Shown: positions 36,158 through 45,562, counted from the stretch's first letter. The stretch: 64,000 nucleotides of DNA from Salinisphaera hydrothermalis (GCF_040361195.1 NZ_APNE01000001.1), one strand, 5' to 3'. Program-made: numbers and translations. The notes: generated from the sequence alone by a model not told the origin.

Positions 36158-36808
36158 ATGTCATCCTCCGAGCCTGCCGATTCGGCCGACGCCTCTCATA
36201 ACCCGTGGCACGCCACGCGCTATGTGTTGCGCAGCCGCTTCTTCCGGTTTTTCGGCGGTGCCTACGAGCTTCGCGACGAGCACGGCCGGCTCTGCCTGTA
36301 TGCCGAGATGAAGCGCTTCCGGCTCAAGGAGGATATCCGCGTATACGCGGATGCCGACAGGCGCGACGAAGTGCTGCGTATTCGGACCGAGAGCATCCTC
36401 GATTTTTCGGGGGCCTACGACGTCGAGGACAGTCGGCAGCACGCGCGCATCGGCACCTTGCGGCGCTCGGGGCTGCGATCGGCTTTCGTCCGCGATCATT
36501 GGCAGATGCTCGACCCGGCCGGCCAGCCGATGGCCGAATTACAGGAAGATTCGCTCGGCAAGTCGCTGCTGCGCCGTCTGATCGAATTCGCCGGCGAAAT
36601 ACCGCTCGTGGGATTGCTCGGCTATTTCTTTCCGCAGAGCTATGCGCTGACCCGCCATCAGCGCGCGGTCGCCCACTATCACCAGCGCTTCAACCCGTTC
36701 ATTTACAAGCTGGATATCGACCTGACGCCGGGGGCGGCCGATGGCGTCGACCGTCGCCTGGCGATCGCCATGGCCGTGTTGCTGGCGGCGATCGAAGGGC
36801 GGCAATAA
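36158..36808 (+). CDS. LURP-one/scramblase-like phospholipid-binding-fold protein
   Basis: 216 residues starting at ATG 36158, with GGAG five bases upstream. The pattern RYVLRSRFFRFFGGAYELRD, YAEMKRFRLKEDIRVYAD, IRTESILDFSGAYDV and WQMLDPAGQPMAELQEDS follows the beta-barrel repeats of LURP-one-related/Tubby-like proteins. A hydrophobic segment (EIPLVGLLGYFF) and a C-terminal LAIAMAVLLAAIE helix are present. The bacterial role is not established. Confidence 0.75.
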   Translation: MSSSEPADSADASHNPWHATRYVLRSRFFRFFGGAYELRDEHGRLCLYAEMKRFRLKEDIRVYADADRRDEVLRIRTESILDFSGAYDVEDSRQHARIGTLRRSGLRSAFVRDHWQMLDPAGQPMAELQEDSLGKSLLRRLIEFAGEIPLVGLLGYFFPQSYALTRHQRAVAHYHQRFNPFIYKLDIDLTPGAADGVDRRLAIAMAVLLAAIEGRQ

Positions 36809-36829
36809 CGCCGCCCCGTGAGTGCCGGG

Positions 36830-37912
36830 TCAGGCGGCCGCGACCGCCTGATGGATATCCGCGATCAGCGAATCGATCAGTTCGGGTGTGGTGTTCCAGC
36901 TGCACACGAAACGCACGCCGCCTTCGCCGATGAAGGTATAGAACGTCCACTGGCGCGCGCGCAGGGCGTTCTGCAGCGGCGCGGGCATTTCCAGGAACAC
37001 GCTGTTGGCTTGTACGTCGAACATCAGGTTCACGTCGGCCAGATCCGCCACGCCGTCGGCCAGGCGCCGCGCCATGGCGTTGGCATGGCGGGCGTTGGAC
37101 AGCCAGGCGCCGGTTTCCAGCAGGCCGAGCCAGGGGGCGGCCAGATAGCGCATCTTCGAGGCCAGCTGGCCGGCCTGCTTGCAGCGATATTCGAAGTCCA
37201 GCGCCAGCCGCTTGTCGAAGAAGATCACGGCTTCGCCGAAGGCCAGCCCGTTCTTGGTGCCGGAAAAACACAGCACGTCCACGCCGGCACGCCAGGTCAG
37301 CTCGGCCGGCGATACATCCAGTCCCGCACAGGCGTTGGCGAATCGTGCCCCGTCCATATGCACGCGCAGATCGTGGTGATCGGCGACGTCGCGAATCGCG
37401 CGCAGCTGTTCCAGATCGTAGACGGTGCCGACCTCGGTGGCCTGGGTCAGCGAGACCACCTTCGGGCGTGGGTAGTGAATATCGCCGCGTTTGGTCACCG
37501 TCTTTTCGATGCCGCCGGGCGTTACGCGGCCGGAATCGCCCGGCACGGTCAGCAGCTTGGAGCCGTTGGAGAAAAACTCCGGCCCACCGCATTCGTCGGT
37601 CTCGATATGCGCCAGCTGGTGACAGATCACGCTGTGGTATGACTGGCACAGCGAGGCCAGCACGAGCGAGTTGGCCGCCGTGCCGTTGAATACGAAAAAG
37701 ACTTCGCAATCCGTCTCGAACAGATCACGAAATGCATCGCTGGCCTCGGCCGTCCAGCGATCGTTGCCGTAGGCCAGATCGTCGGCCGCGTTGGCGCGAT
37801 GCATGTAGTCCATCGCCTCGGGGCAGATGCCCGAGGTGTTGTCGCTGGCCAGAAAGCGCGGCGTATTGGCGTCGGCGTCGGCCGCGGTGGCGGCGGATTG
37901 GGTTGTGGACAT
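36830..37912 (-). CDS. ltaE: Low-specificity L-threonine aldolase
   Basis: 360-residue PLP enzyme of the beta-eliminating lyase/threonine aldolase family. FLASDNTSGICPEAM at the N-terminus, RVHMDGARFANA (PLP-binding Asp187) and FSGTKNGL with Schiff-base Lys220 are visible. It cleaves L-threonine or L-allo-threonine into glycine and acetaldehyde. ATG 37912 has GAGG seven bases upstream; the longer frame overlaps the divergent patatin region. Convergent with the LURP-like gene with a 21-bp gap. Confidence 0.93.
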   Translation of the reverse strand: MSTTQSAATAADADANTPRFLASDNTSGICPEAMDYMHRANAADDLAYGNDRWTAEASDAFRDLFETDCEVFFVFNGTAANSLVLASLCQSYHSVICHQLAHIETDECGGPEFFSNGSKLLTVPGDSGRVTPGGIEKTVTKRGDIHYPRPKVVSLTQATEVGTVYDLEQLRAIRDVADHHDLRVHMDGARFANACAGLDVSPAELTWRAGVDVLCFSGTKNGLAFGEAVIFFDKRLALDFEYRCKQAGQLASKMRYLAAPWLGLLETGAWLSNARHANAMARRLADGVADLADVNLMFDVQANSVFLEMPAPLQNALRARQWTFYTFIGEGGVRFVCSWNTTPELIDSLIADIHQAVAAA

Positions 37913-38096
37913 GCGCAAACCTCGATTCTTGGGCGCATTGGTGCCCGGAAATATAGGGCGCGGCGCGCCGGCCCAGCCGGCGGTCGCTGCCAATCGCATG
38001 CAGGAATCGTGCGATAGTGAAGACGATTGGCGGGCGGCGCCTTCAAGTCGTGCCGCGCATCTTACACCCGGATGCCCGCTCGGGCAGGAGTGGGGC

Positions 38097-39380
38097 ATGG
38101 TGTATTCCACGACGAGCGGTAGGCCGGGCGGACCGGTCGGACTGGTATTGACCGCCGGCGGGGCGCGCGGCGCGTATCAGGCAGGCGTGCTCAAGCGCAT
38201 TGGCGAACGTATGGGCCACTACGCGTCGCGTTCACCGTTCGCGATCGTCGCCGGCGCCTCGGCAGGCGCGATCAACGGGGCGGCGGTGGCCGCCTACAGC
38301 GATCGGTTCTCCGAAGGCACGCTGCGCCTGGCGCTGCTGTGGTCCGCGCTGACCGCCGAACAGGTATATCGCACCGATCTGCGCGCGATTTTCGGCAACG
38401 CTGTTCGGGCTGGGCTCGATTTCGGTCTGGGCGCCTGGCTTGGCGCCGGTCGTGTGGCGGCGCTGCTGGATGCCGCGCCACTGCGGGCACTATTGATGCG
38501 CGAGTTGCCGCTCGACGGCATCGGCCGGGCGATCGAACGCGGTGATCTGTCGGCCATCGCGATCACGGCTTCCGGCTACCACTCGGGCATCTCGTATATC
38601 TTCGTGCAGGGCGCGCCCGGCCATCCGGTTTGGCGCAAGAGCCGGCGGATCGTCCTGCCGGCCGAAATCACGGTCGACCATATCTGCGCCTCTGCGGCGA
38701 TTCCATTAGTGTTCCCGCCGGTCGCCCTGTCGACCGGTGTGCGCTCGGCCTGGTTCGGTGATGGCGCGATGCGCCTGACGCATCCCTTGTCGCCCGCGAT
38801 CCGGTTGGGCGCCGAACGCATACTGGCGATCGGCGTGCGCTGTGCCGGTACCGCTGAAACGCTAGCGGAACGGGAAACCGAGCCGGGCACGGGCGAGCAG
38901 GCGAGCATGCCGCGCCGGCCGCCGCTGGCGCAGATCATGGGCGTGTTTCTCAATGCCATCTTTCTCGACCATCTGGATGCCGACCTGGATCACCTGATGC
39001 GTATGAACGCTTTCGTGAAAACCTACGAAAGCGCGACCGGCGAACGGCCGGCCCAGTCGGATCTGGTCGAACCGATGCGAGTGGTCGAGCCGCTGGTTGT
39101 GTCGCCTTCGGTGGATCTGGCCGAAATCGCCGACGAGCTGTCGTATCGTATGCCACGGACCTTACGACTGGCGCTGAGTGGGCTCGGCGAGCCCGATCCC
39201 CGCAGCGCGGATCTCAACAGCTATCTGTTGTTCGAACCGGAATATGCCCGGGCGCTCATCGATATCGGATATCACGACGCCAGCGATCGTATCGACGAGA
39301 TCGAGGCGTTTCTGATGGGCGAGGCGCCAGCGGTCAGACCCGCCGCGACCGCGATACGCTCGCGAAGCGTGCGCAGCTAA
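38097..39380 (+). CDS. Patatin-like phospholipase
   Basis: 427 residues. The patatin serine hydrolase site is complete: the oxyanion loop GGARGAYQ (21-28), nucleophile Ser55 in GASAG (53-57) and the dyad aspartate in GDGAMR (~222). The C-terminal ~170 residues (PLAQIMGVFLNAIFLDHLDA...) are typical of bacterial patatins similar to RssA-like proteins with an added domain. AGGAG is six bases before ATG 38097. No signal peptide, so probably cytoplasmic or peripheral on the inner membrane. Confidence 0.9.
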   Translation: MVYSTTSGRPGGPVGLVLTAGGARGAYQAGVLKRIGERMGHYASRSPFAIVAGASAGAINGAAVAAYSDRFSEGTLRLALLWSALTAEQVYRTDLRAIFGNAVRAGLDFGLGAWLGAGRVAALLDAAPLRALLMRELPLDGIGRAIERGDLSAIAITASGYHSGISYIFVQGAPGHPVWRKSRRIVLPAEITVDHICASAAIPLVFPPVALSTGVRSAWFGDGAMRLTHPLSPAIRLGAERILAIGVRCAGTAETLAERETEPGTGEQASMPRRPPLAQIMGVFLNAIFLDHLDADLDHLMRMNAFVKTYESATGERPAQSDLVEPMRVVEPLVVSPSVDLAEIADELSYRMPRTLRLALSGLGEPDPRSADLNSYLLFEPEYARALIDIGYHDASDRIDEIEAFLMGEAPAVRPAATAIRSRSVRS

Positions 39381-39405
39381 CGCTGGGCGTAGCGGCGGTA
39401 CTCAG

Positions 39406-39443
39406 GATCGCGATACCGGCCGGGGCCGGCCGGTATCGCGATC
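39406..39443. terminator. 38-bp perfect palindrome, bidirectional terminator or cruciform
   Basis: Arms of 18 bp (GATCGCGATACCGGCCGG and its exact complement) flank a central GG. It fills the 70-bp gap between converging patatin and asd genes, so it can form a hairpin in either transcript. No T-tracts. Its perfection suggests selection. Confidence 0.75.
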
Positions 39444-39450
39444 GCGCCGA

Positions 39451-40566
39451 TCAGATCTGGCCTCGAATAATGGCCAGCATGCGCTTGAGCGGCTCGGCTG
39501 CGCCCCAGAGCAGCTGGTCGCCGACGGTATAGGCGGTCAGGTATTCGCCGCCCATGGCCAGCTTGCGGATACGCCCGACCGGCACGGTGAGCGTGCCCGA
39601 TACGGCCGCCGCGGTGAGATGCTCGAGCGTGGCGTCCTTGTCGTTGGGCACGACTTTCACCCACTCATTGTGATCGGCCAGCATCTGCTCGATCTCGGCG
39701 GTCGGAATATCCCGCTTGAGCTTGATGGTGAATGCCTGGGCATGACAGCGCATGGAGCCGATGCGCACGCACAGGCCGTCCATCGGAATCGGATGATCCT
39801 GGCGGCCGAGAATCTTGTTGGACTCGGCGCCGGCCTTCCATTCCTCCTTGGACTGGCCGGACTCCATCGGCGAATCGATCCACGGCAGGGCCGAGCCGGC
39901 CAGCGGATAGCCGAACTGCTCGACCGGGAAATCCGCGCCGCGCATGGTCGCGGTGACATCGCGATCGATGTCGAGAATCGCCGAGGACGGCGTATCGAGC
40001 TGCGGCTTCACCGCGGCATGCAGCGCGCCCATCTGGTTGAGCAGCTCGCGCATGTGCTGCGCGCCCGAGCCGGAAGCGGCCTGATAGGTCATGGCCGACA
40101 TCCATTCGATGAGGTCGCGCTCGAACAGGCCGCCCAGACCCATGAGCATGAGGCTGACTGTGCAGTTGCCGCCGCAGAAGGTCTTGGTGCCTTTTTCCAG
40201 CTCGGCGTCGATCACGTCGCGATTGACCGGGTCGAGCACGATGGTGGCATCGTCGGCCATGCGCAGCTTGCTGGCGGCGTCGATCCAGTACCCGTTCCAG
40301 CCGGAATCGCGCAGTGGCTGATATACCTCACCGGTATAGTCGCCGCCCTGGCAGGTCACGATCACGTCCATCTCGGCCAGCGCGTTGATGTCTTTCGCGT
40401 CGGCCAGCGCCGGCACGTCGCGGCCGATATCCGGGCCGGGCTGCCCGGCCTGGGATGTGGAGAAGAAGACCGGTTCCAGCCCTTCGTAGTCGTTGTCGGC
40501 AAGCATGCGCTGCATGAGTACCGAGCCGACCATGCCACGCCAGCCCACGAAACCGACTTTCAACAT
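39451..40566 (-). CDS. asd: Aspartate-semialdehyde dehydrogenase
   Basis: 371 residues, the enterobacterial-type Asd. NADP-binding GFVGWRGMVGSVLMQRM starts the protein, catalytic Cys135 lies in GGNCTVSLM at the same number as in E. coli, and substrate/His region RIGSMRCHAQAFTIKLK is intact. It reduces aspartyl phosphate to aspartate semialdehyde for lysine, threonine, methionine and diaminopimelate synthesis. GAGG lies 8 bases before ATG 40566. Confidence 0.96.
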   Translation of the reverse strand: MLKVGFVGWRGMVGSVLMQRMLADNDYEGLEPVFFSTSQAGQPGPDIGRDVPALADAKDINALAEMDVIVTCQGGDYTGEVYQPLRDSGWNGYWIDAASKLRMADDATIVLDPVNRDVIDAELEKGTKTFCGGNCTVSLMLMGLGGLFERDLIEWMSAMTYQAASGSGAQHMRELLNQMGALHAAVKPQLDTPSSAILDIDRDVTATMRGADFPVEQFGYPLAGSALPWIDSPMESGQSKEEWKAGAESNKILGRQDHPIPMDGLCVRIGSMRCHAQAFTIKLKRDIPTAEIEQMLADHNEWVKVVPNDKDATLEHLTAAAVSGTLTVPVGRIRKLAMGGEYLTAYTVGDQLLWGAAEPLKRMLAIIRGQI

Positions 40567-40757
40567 TGTGTTACCTCGAGCGTCGTCGGGTTGAGTTGTT
40601 CGACGCGTCAGTCTAACGCGTGCGGCGGCGTTCGCCGAATCGGCGCTGCCCACGAGTGGGGGGCCGAGTGCGCTCGCGCCTGTGGATAATGGCTTCTAGA
40701 CTGTCGGCTTTCGATCGCGGACGGCGATCGATAATCACGACGACCGACGATATCGAC

Positions 40758-41297
40758 ATGTTCAACGACTGGTTCATCTCCCATCCGGCCAATCTGGTCT
40801 GGGTCTCGCTGTGCACGATCGCGCTCTACGCGGTGATCGTGGCAGCTGCCCGGTTTTCGGGGGTGCGCAGCTTTGCCGAGATGTCGACCTTCGACATCGC
40901 CGTGACGGTCGCGCTCGGCTCGCTGGTGGCCAGCGTCGTGGTCTCGAAGAACCCGCCGCTGCTGCAGGGTGTGGTGGCCGTGGCCACGCTATATGCGCTG
41001 CAGCTGGTCGTTTCGCAGCTGCGCTCGCGCTTCTCGGCGGTCGAGGCGTTGGCCGACAACCGGCCGATCCTGTTGATGGGGCCGGGCGGCGAGATCAAGC
41101 ACGCCAATCTGCGGGTCGCCCGCGTGACCGAAGACGATCTGCGGGCGCATATGCGCCGGGCCAATATCTCCGACCCGACGCGAGTGCGGGCGATGGTCAT
41201 GGAAGGCACCGGCAACATCAATGTGTTGCATGGCGAGCATCACGATCCAAGCGATGCGCCGTGGATTCTGCAGGGGGTTCGCGATTACACCCGCTGA
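40758..41297 (+). CDS. DUF421/YetF-type membrane protein
   Basis: 179 residues: three N-terminal membrane helices (LVWVSLCTIALYAVIVAAAR, TFDIAVTVALGSLVASVVVS, LLQGVVAVATLYALQLVVSQ), then a cytoplasmic domain with RPILLMGPGGEIKHANLRVA and TEDDLRAHMRRANI, as in DUF421/YetF and YdfS proteins. In Bacillus some members belong to the SpoVA or stress modules; here the role is unknown. ATG 40758 starts directly at the first helix. Confidence 0.88.
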   Translation: MFNDWFISHPANLVWVSLCTIALYAVIVAAARFSGVRSFAEMSTFDIAVTVALGSLVASVVVSKNPPLLQGVVAVATLYALQLVVSQLRSRFSAVEALADNRPILLMGPGGEIKHANLRVARVTEDDLRAHMRRANISDPTRVRAMVMEGTGNINVLHGEHHDPSDAPWILQGVRDYTR

Positions 41298-41402
41298 TCG
41301 AGCGATCCTCGCGCCAGCGCCTGCCGGTTCGGGTGGCAAGTTGCAAGTGGGGCCCCCTCTGGCCATGCTGAACCCTCGCTTGAATGAGGGGAGCATCACC
41401 GG

Positions 41403-42281
41403 ATGCCAACAACAATGCGCCGCATTTGCGGCTTCGCCACGGCTCTGCTCGTGGCGCTTACGGCCACCGGCACCGCCATCGCCGGCAGTGCACCGGTCAC
41501 CATCTACACCGATAACTACGCCGGGGATGAAGCGATCAGCCGCGTCGCCCGCGATCTGATCGAAACGCACTACGACACCAAGGTCCAGCTGAAAGCCGTG
41601 TCGGTCGGGGTCGCCTTTCTGGGCGCGGCCCATAACGAGAACAGCCTGTTCATGGCGGCCTGGTTGCCCAAGACGCATGCCGATTACATGGCCCGTGTTA
41701 AAGACCAGGTGGACGATCTCGGCACGGTCTACCCGGGCGCCCGCCTTGGCTGGGCGGTTCCCGACTATGTGCCCAAAGACCAGCTCGACAGCATCACTGA
41801 TCTGAAGAAGCCGGCGGTTGCCAAGAAACTCGACGGCCGAATCCAGGGGATTTCGGCAGGGGCCGGCGAAATGCAGCTGTCGCATAAGGCGATGAAGGCC
41901 TATCAGCTCGACAATATGAAATTGATCACCGCCAGCGGACCGGCGATGACCGCTGCCCTGAAGCGGGCGGTCGAGCATCACAAATGGATCGTGGTCACGG
42001 CCTGGAGCCCGCACTGGATGTGGGAGCGCTTCAATCTGCGTTATCTCAAGGATCCGAAAAACGTGCTCGGGACGGAAGATCATGTCGACGTGATCGCCAA
42101 TCCGTCGTTGAAGAAGAACGAGCCGGAGATCGCTGCCTTCCTGTCACGGATGCGATTCTCGATCGACCAGATCAACGCCATGCTGGCCGATGCGAACAAG
42201 ACCTCCTACGAGGCGGCGGCCAAGAAATTCATCAAAGCACACCCGAAGACGGTCCAGTCCTGGCTCGGCAAGAGTTCCTGA
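41403..42281 (+). CDS. Orphan glycine betaine/choline-type substrate-binding protein (OpuAC family)
   Basis: 292-residue precursor with a signal peptide (residues 1-~27, ATGTAIAG). The OpuAC-type fold is shown by VTIYTDNYAGDEAISRVARD, AAWLPKTHADYM, GWAVPDYVPK and the aromatic-rich VVTAWSPHWMWERFNLRYL, which supplies tryptophans of a quaternary-ammonium cage. No ATPase or permease gene is adjacent, so it must serve an importer encoded elsewhere. GGGGAG lies upstream of ATG 41403. Confidence 0.88.
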   Translation: MPTTMRRICGFATALLVALTATGTAIAGSAPVTIYTDNYAGDEAISRVARDLIETHYDTKVQLKAVSVGVAFLGAAHNENSLFMAAWLPKTHADYMARVKDQVDDLGTVYPGARLGWAVPDYVPKDQLDSITDLKKPAVAKKLDGRIQGISAGAGEMQLSHKAMKAYQLDNMKLITASGPAMTAALKRAVEHHKWIVVTAWSPHWMWERFNLRYLKDPKNVLGTEDHVDVIANPSLKKNEPEIAAFLSRMRFSIDQINAMLADANKTSYEAAAKKFIKAHPKTVQSWLGKSS

Positions 42282-42296
42282 TCGCCGTTGTATGAT

Positions 42297-42331
42297 CAAC
42301 CCGGCATGGAAAATGCCTTCATGCCGGGTTG
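42297..42331 (+). terminator. 12-bp hairpin after the betaine-binding protein gene
   Basis: CAACCCGGCATG (42297-42308) pairs perfectly with CATGCCGGGTTG (42320-42331), loop of 11, 16 bases after the stop. No T-run follows. The bases from there to 42482 hold nothing else recognisable. Confidence 0.65.
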
Positions 42332-42482
42332 AACAGAGGCAGGCAGTCCTTCTAACTCTTTGTCCACACAGCAGGTAAAACGCCGGAAGGCCGCCCGCTG
42401 TTCATTGAGGGCGTTGAACAGCCGTGGGGGATCAGCTGTTTGGCAGCGGGTTAATATCGAGGCTTATCTAAAGGGTGTGTCG

Positions 42483-43432
42483 ATGAAGGCTGCCGTCGTC
42501 GAGGATTTCGCAAGACCGCCTCGTTATCGCGATTTCGACCCGCCCGCGCCGGGCGCCGGCGAGCGGCGGATCTCGGTCCACGCGGCTGCGCTTAGCCAGC
42601 TGGTACGAGCGCAGTCTGCGGGGCGGCACTACACCCGTGGCACGCCGCCATTCGTGCCTGGCGCCGACGGTGTTGGCCGGCTCGATGATGGCCGCAGGGT
42701 CTACTTCGTGTTTCCACGGGCTCCGTTCGGCGCCATGGCCGAACAGAGCGTGGGCGTGCCGAATATATGGTTGCGGTGCCGGACGGGGTCGACGACGTCA
42801 CCGCGGCGGCTATCGCCAACCCCGGCATGTCGTCCTGGGCGGCATTGAGCCACCGGGCGGCGCTCGTCGACGGCGAGACGGTGCTGATCCAGGGGGCCAC
42901 CGGGGCGTCGGGACAGCTGGCGATTCGCATCGCCCGGCATCTGGGCGCGGGTCATATCGTGGCGACCGGGCGAAACGCCGCGGCCGAGGCCACGCTGCGC
43001 CGCCTCGGCGCCGATGAATACATCGCCCTGGAAGACCAACCCGAGTCGCTCTCCGAGCGTTTCGCCGAGCTCGTTTCGCGCGGCGTCGATGTCGTGCTCG
43101 ATTATCTCTGGGGGCCGCCGGCCCTGGCCCTGATGCAGGCATTCACCGGCCACGGCCCGGCGGCGTCGCCGCCAGTGCGCTATGTCAATATCGGCTCGCT
43201 CGCCGGGGCTGATATCGCCCTGCCGGCGGGGCTGTTACGCAGCTCCGGCATCCGGTTGATGGGCAGCGGGATCGGTAGTGTCGCGCATACCGATCTGGTG
43301 GCCTCGATCGCCGGCGTATTGTCGGCGGTAGAGACGGCTGGGCTGAAAATCGCGACCGAGACGGCGCCGCTGGCCGAGGTCGAAAAGGTCTGGGGCGCGG
43401 CCCGCGAGGCGCGCCTGGTGTTCGTTCCCTGA
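42483..43432 (+). pseudogene. Frameshifted zinc-type/quinone oxidoreductase (MDR family)
   Basis: Two frames together encode one medium-chain oxidoreductase. Frame 1 from ATG 42483 (with AAGGG upstream) gives MKAAVVEDFARPPRYRDFD to GAMAEQSVGVPN; from about 42760 the family sequence continues one frame back as AEYMVAVPDGVDDVTAAAIA, then GATGASGQLAIRIARHLGAG (nucleotide-binding) to FVP at 43432. One base appears missing between ~42748 and 42760. No slippery heptamer is visible there, so this is a genuine loss-of-function frameshift or a sequencing error. The C-terminal part could be made from ATG 42767 without the catalytic domain start. Confidence 0.82.
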
Positions 43433-43453
43433 GCGGCCGGCGGGCGTCAGGCG

Positions 43454-44110
43454 TTACTGGCGTAGCGCGTAGCGCCGCTCGATGACGTCCAGTAGCAGCG
43501 TCACGGCGCTCACCAGCACCAGATAGATCATCGCGGCCACCAGAAAGATCTGGAAATACTTGAAACTATCGGCGCCGATCATCTTGGCTTGGCCCATGAG
43601 CTCCGGGACACTGATGGCGAAGGCGACCGAGGTGTACTTCAGCTCGATGATGACTTCGTTGGACCACTGGGGCAGGGCAATACGCCAGGCCTGGGGCAGC
43701 ACGATATGGCCGATGGTCTGGATGTATGTCAGTCCGATCGCTCGGCCGGCGGCCAGCTGGCCCGGGCGCACCGAGCGAATGCCGGCGCGGAAATACTCGG
43801 CCTGATAAGCCGCCGTGTTGATGCCGATGGCCACCATCGCGGCCACCAGCGGCGAAAACACGATGCCGATCTGTGGCAGCCCCTGATAGACGATGAACAT
43901 CTGCACCAGTAGCGGCGTGCCCCGGATGAGTTCGATATAGCCGGTGGCGAGCTTGCGCGATATCGGGTCGCCGTAGACCCGGCCCACGGCCAGCACCCAG
44001 CCGGCCACGAAGCCGCCGAGCATGGCGACCACCCAGATTTCCAGCGTATAAACGGTGCCGTGCAGCAGCGCCGGCAGGTTGGCCCAGGCGAAAGCGAACC
44101 AGTCGTTCAT
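43454..44110 (-). CDS. Polar amino-acid ABC importer permease (second)
   Basis: 218-residue HisM/GlnP-type permease with five to six spans. The EAA loop region ELIRGTPLLVQMFIVYQGLP and AAGRAIGLTYIQTIGHIVLP are diagnostic. ATG 44110 overlaps the ATPase stop by four bases. It is the last gene of a binding protein-permease-ATPase-permease cluster and pairs with the permease at 44903-45562. Confidence 0.93.
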   Translation of the reverse strand: MNDWFAFAWANLPALLHGTVYTLEIWVVAMLGGFVAGWVLAVGRVYGDPISRKLATGYIELIRGTPLLVQMFIVYQGLPQIGIVFSPLVAAMVAIGINTAAYQAEYFRAGIRSVRPGQLAAGRAIGLTYIQTIGHIVLPQAWRIALPQWSNEVIIELKYTSVAFAISVPELMGQAKMIGADSFKYFQIFLVAAMIYLVLVSAVTLLLDVIERRYALRQ

Positions 44111-44892
44111 CGCCCCTGCCCAGGGTCGTCGGCCTCGCCCACCAGCGCCGCGGCGATGCCGTCGATGAAGCCGCGGGTGCGCTGCTCGCGTGCCTCGTGA
44201 AAGATCTGGCGTGCCGAACCTTCTTCCACCACGCGACCTTCGGCCATGAACAGCACATCGTCGGCCACCGCTTCGATGAACGCCATCTCGTGCGAGACGA
44301 TGATCATGGTCATGCCTTCGGCCACGAGCTCGCGCATCACGCGCAGCACGCTGCCCACCGACTCGGGGTCGAGCGCCGAGGTCGGTTCGTCGAACAGCAT
44401 GAGTTCCGGCTGCATCGCCAGCGCCCGGGCGATCGAGACGCGTTGCTGCTGGCCGCCGGACAGCTCGGCCGGGTAGGCGCGCCATTTCTCGGCCAGGCCG
44501 ACGCGATCGAGCTCGCGCCGGGCGATGGTCTCGGCCTCGGCGCGTTTCAGGCCGCGCACCCGACGCAGCCCCAGCATGAGGTTGTCGGCCACGGTCAGAT
44601 GCGTGAACAGGTTGAAGTCCTGGAAGACGAAACCGATGCGCGAGCGCAGCGCGTCCATATCCGCCTTGCGTGCGGTCAACTCGGTGTCGTCGAGCCAGAT
44701 TTCGCCCGCGTCGATCGGCTCCAGCCCGTTGAGACAACGGATGAGCGTCGACTTGCCGGCACCGGAGGGCCCGATGATGCCCTTGACCTCACCGGCCGTG
44801 ACATCGAGCGAGACATCGTCGAGCACGGTGTGCTCGCCGAAGCGTTTGGTCAGATGCGAAACCCGCATCAGCTGCGTGGCGGAACCAGTCAT
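44107..44892 (-). CDS. Polar amino-acid ABC importer ATPase (GlnQ/HisP type)
   Basis: 261-residue ATPase: Walker A GPSGAGKST, Q-loop FVFQDFNLFTHL, signature LSGGQQQRVSIARAL, Walker B LMLFDEPTSAL and switch His in IIVSHEM. It lies 10 bp after the first permease gene and overlaps the second by four bases. Powers uptake of the amino acid bound by the product of 45643-46467. Confidence 0.95.
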   Translation of the reverse strand: MTGSATQLMRVSHLTKRFGEHTVLDDVSLDVTAGEVKGIIGPSGAGKSTLIRCLNGLEPIDAGEIWLDDTELTARKADMDALRSRIGFVFQDFNLFTHLTVADNLMLGLRRVRGLKRAEAETIARRELDRVGLAEKWRAYPAELSGGQQQRVSIARALAMQPELMLFDEPTSALDPESVGSVLRVMRELVAEGMTMIIVSHEMAFIEAVADDVLFMAEGRVVEEGSARQIFHEAREQRTRGFIDGIAAALVGEADDPGQGR

Positions 44893-44902
44893 CGACGCAA
44901 CC

Positions 44903-45562
44903 CTAGTGAGCGAAACCGGGCACGCGCAGACGGCGATCGAGCCGCGACAGGCCCCAGGTCGCCGCGAGCGAGAGTACGAGATAGACGGCCGCAGCCGCCG
45001 AGTACACGGCCAGTGTGTGGCCGTAGTTGGCGGACACGATGTAGTCGGCCTGGCGCATCAGCTCGACCACGCCGATGGTGTAGGCCAGAGACGTGTCCTT
45101 GAGTTCCGACAAGGCCTCGTTGGTCCACGGTCCGATGGCTTGCCGCATGGCCTGCGGTAGCACGACATGCACGATCGCGGCGCGGCGCGTCAGCCCGATG
45201 GCGCGTGCTGCCGCCATCTGGCCGGACGGCACAGAGGCGATGGCGCCGCGCACGATCTGCGATTGATAGGCCGCCGAGCGCAGCCCGAGCGCGAGCGCCG
45301 CCGCGGCGAACGAGGAAATATCGTAAAAGCTGGAAATGCCGTAATAGAACAGAAACAGCAGCACGACCGCCGGAATGGCACGGAACAATCGTTCAACGAG
45401 CGTTGCGCCAATACGCAGCGCCCAATGGCCATAGCTCTGGGCCAGGCCGAGGCCGGTGCCCACCACCACGCCGATGGCCAGCAGCGCCACGGCCAGCGCG
45501 ACCGTGATCGCCGCGCCTTCGGCGAGATAGGGCAGATTCTCCCAGATGGCCTCGTAGATCAT
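44903..45562 (-). CDS. Polar amino-acid ABC importer permease (first)
   Basis: 219-residue HisQ-type permease. LVERLFRAIPAVVLLFLFYYG and AAARAIGLTRRAAIVHVVLPQAMR form the conserved EAA region. The gene follows the intrinsic terminator at 45590-45624, so transcription of it, the ATPase and the second permease depends on read-through from the binding-protein gene or on another promoter. Confidence 0.92.
   Translation of the reverse strand: MIYEAIWENLPYLAEGAAITVALAVALLAIGVVVGTGLGLAQSYGHWALRIGATLVERLFRAIPAVVLLFLFYYGISSFYDISSFAAAALALGLRSAAYQSQIVRGAIASVPSGQMAAARAIGLTRRAAIVHVVLPQAMRQAIGPWTNEALSELKDTSLAYTIGVVELMRQADYIVSANYGHTLAVYSAAAAVYLVLSLAATWGLSRLDRRLRVPGFAH

Noticed and set aside
42740..42770. 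Programmed -1 ribosomal frameshift in the oxidoreductase
   Set aside because: Frame change is in the -1 direction, but no X-XXY-YYZ slippery heptamer or downstream pseudoknot is visible, and the family does not use recoding.
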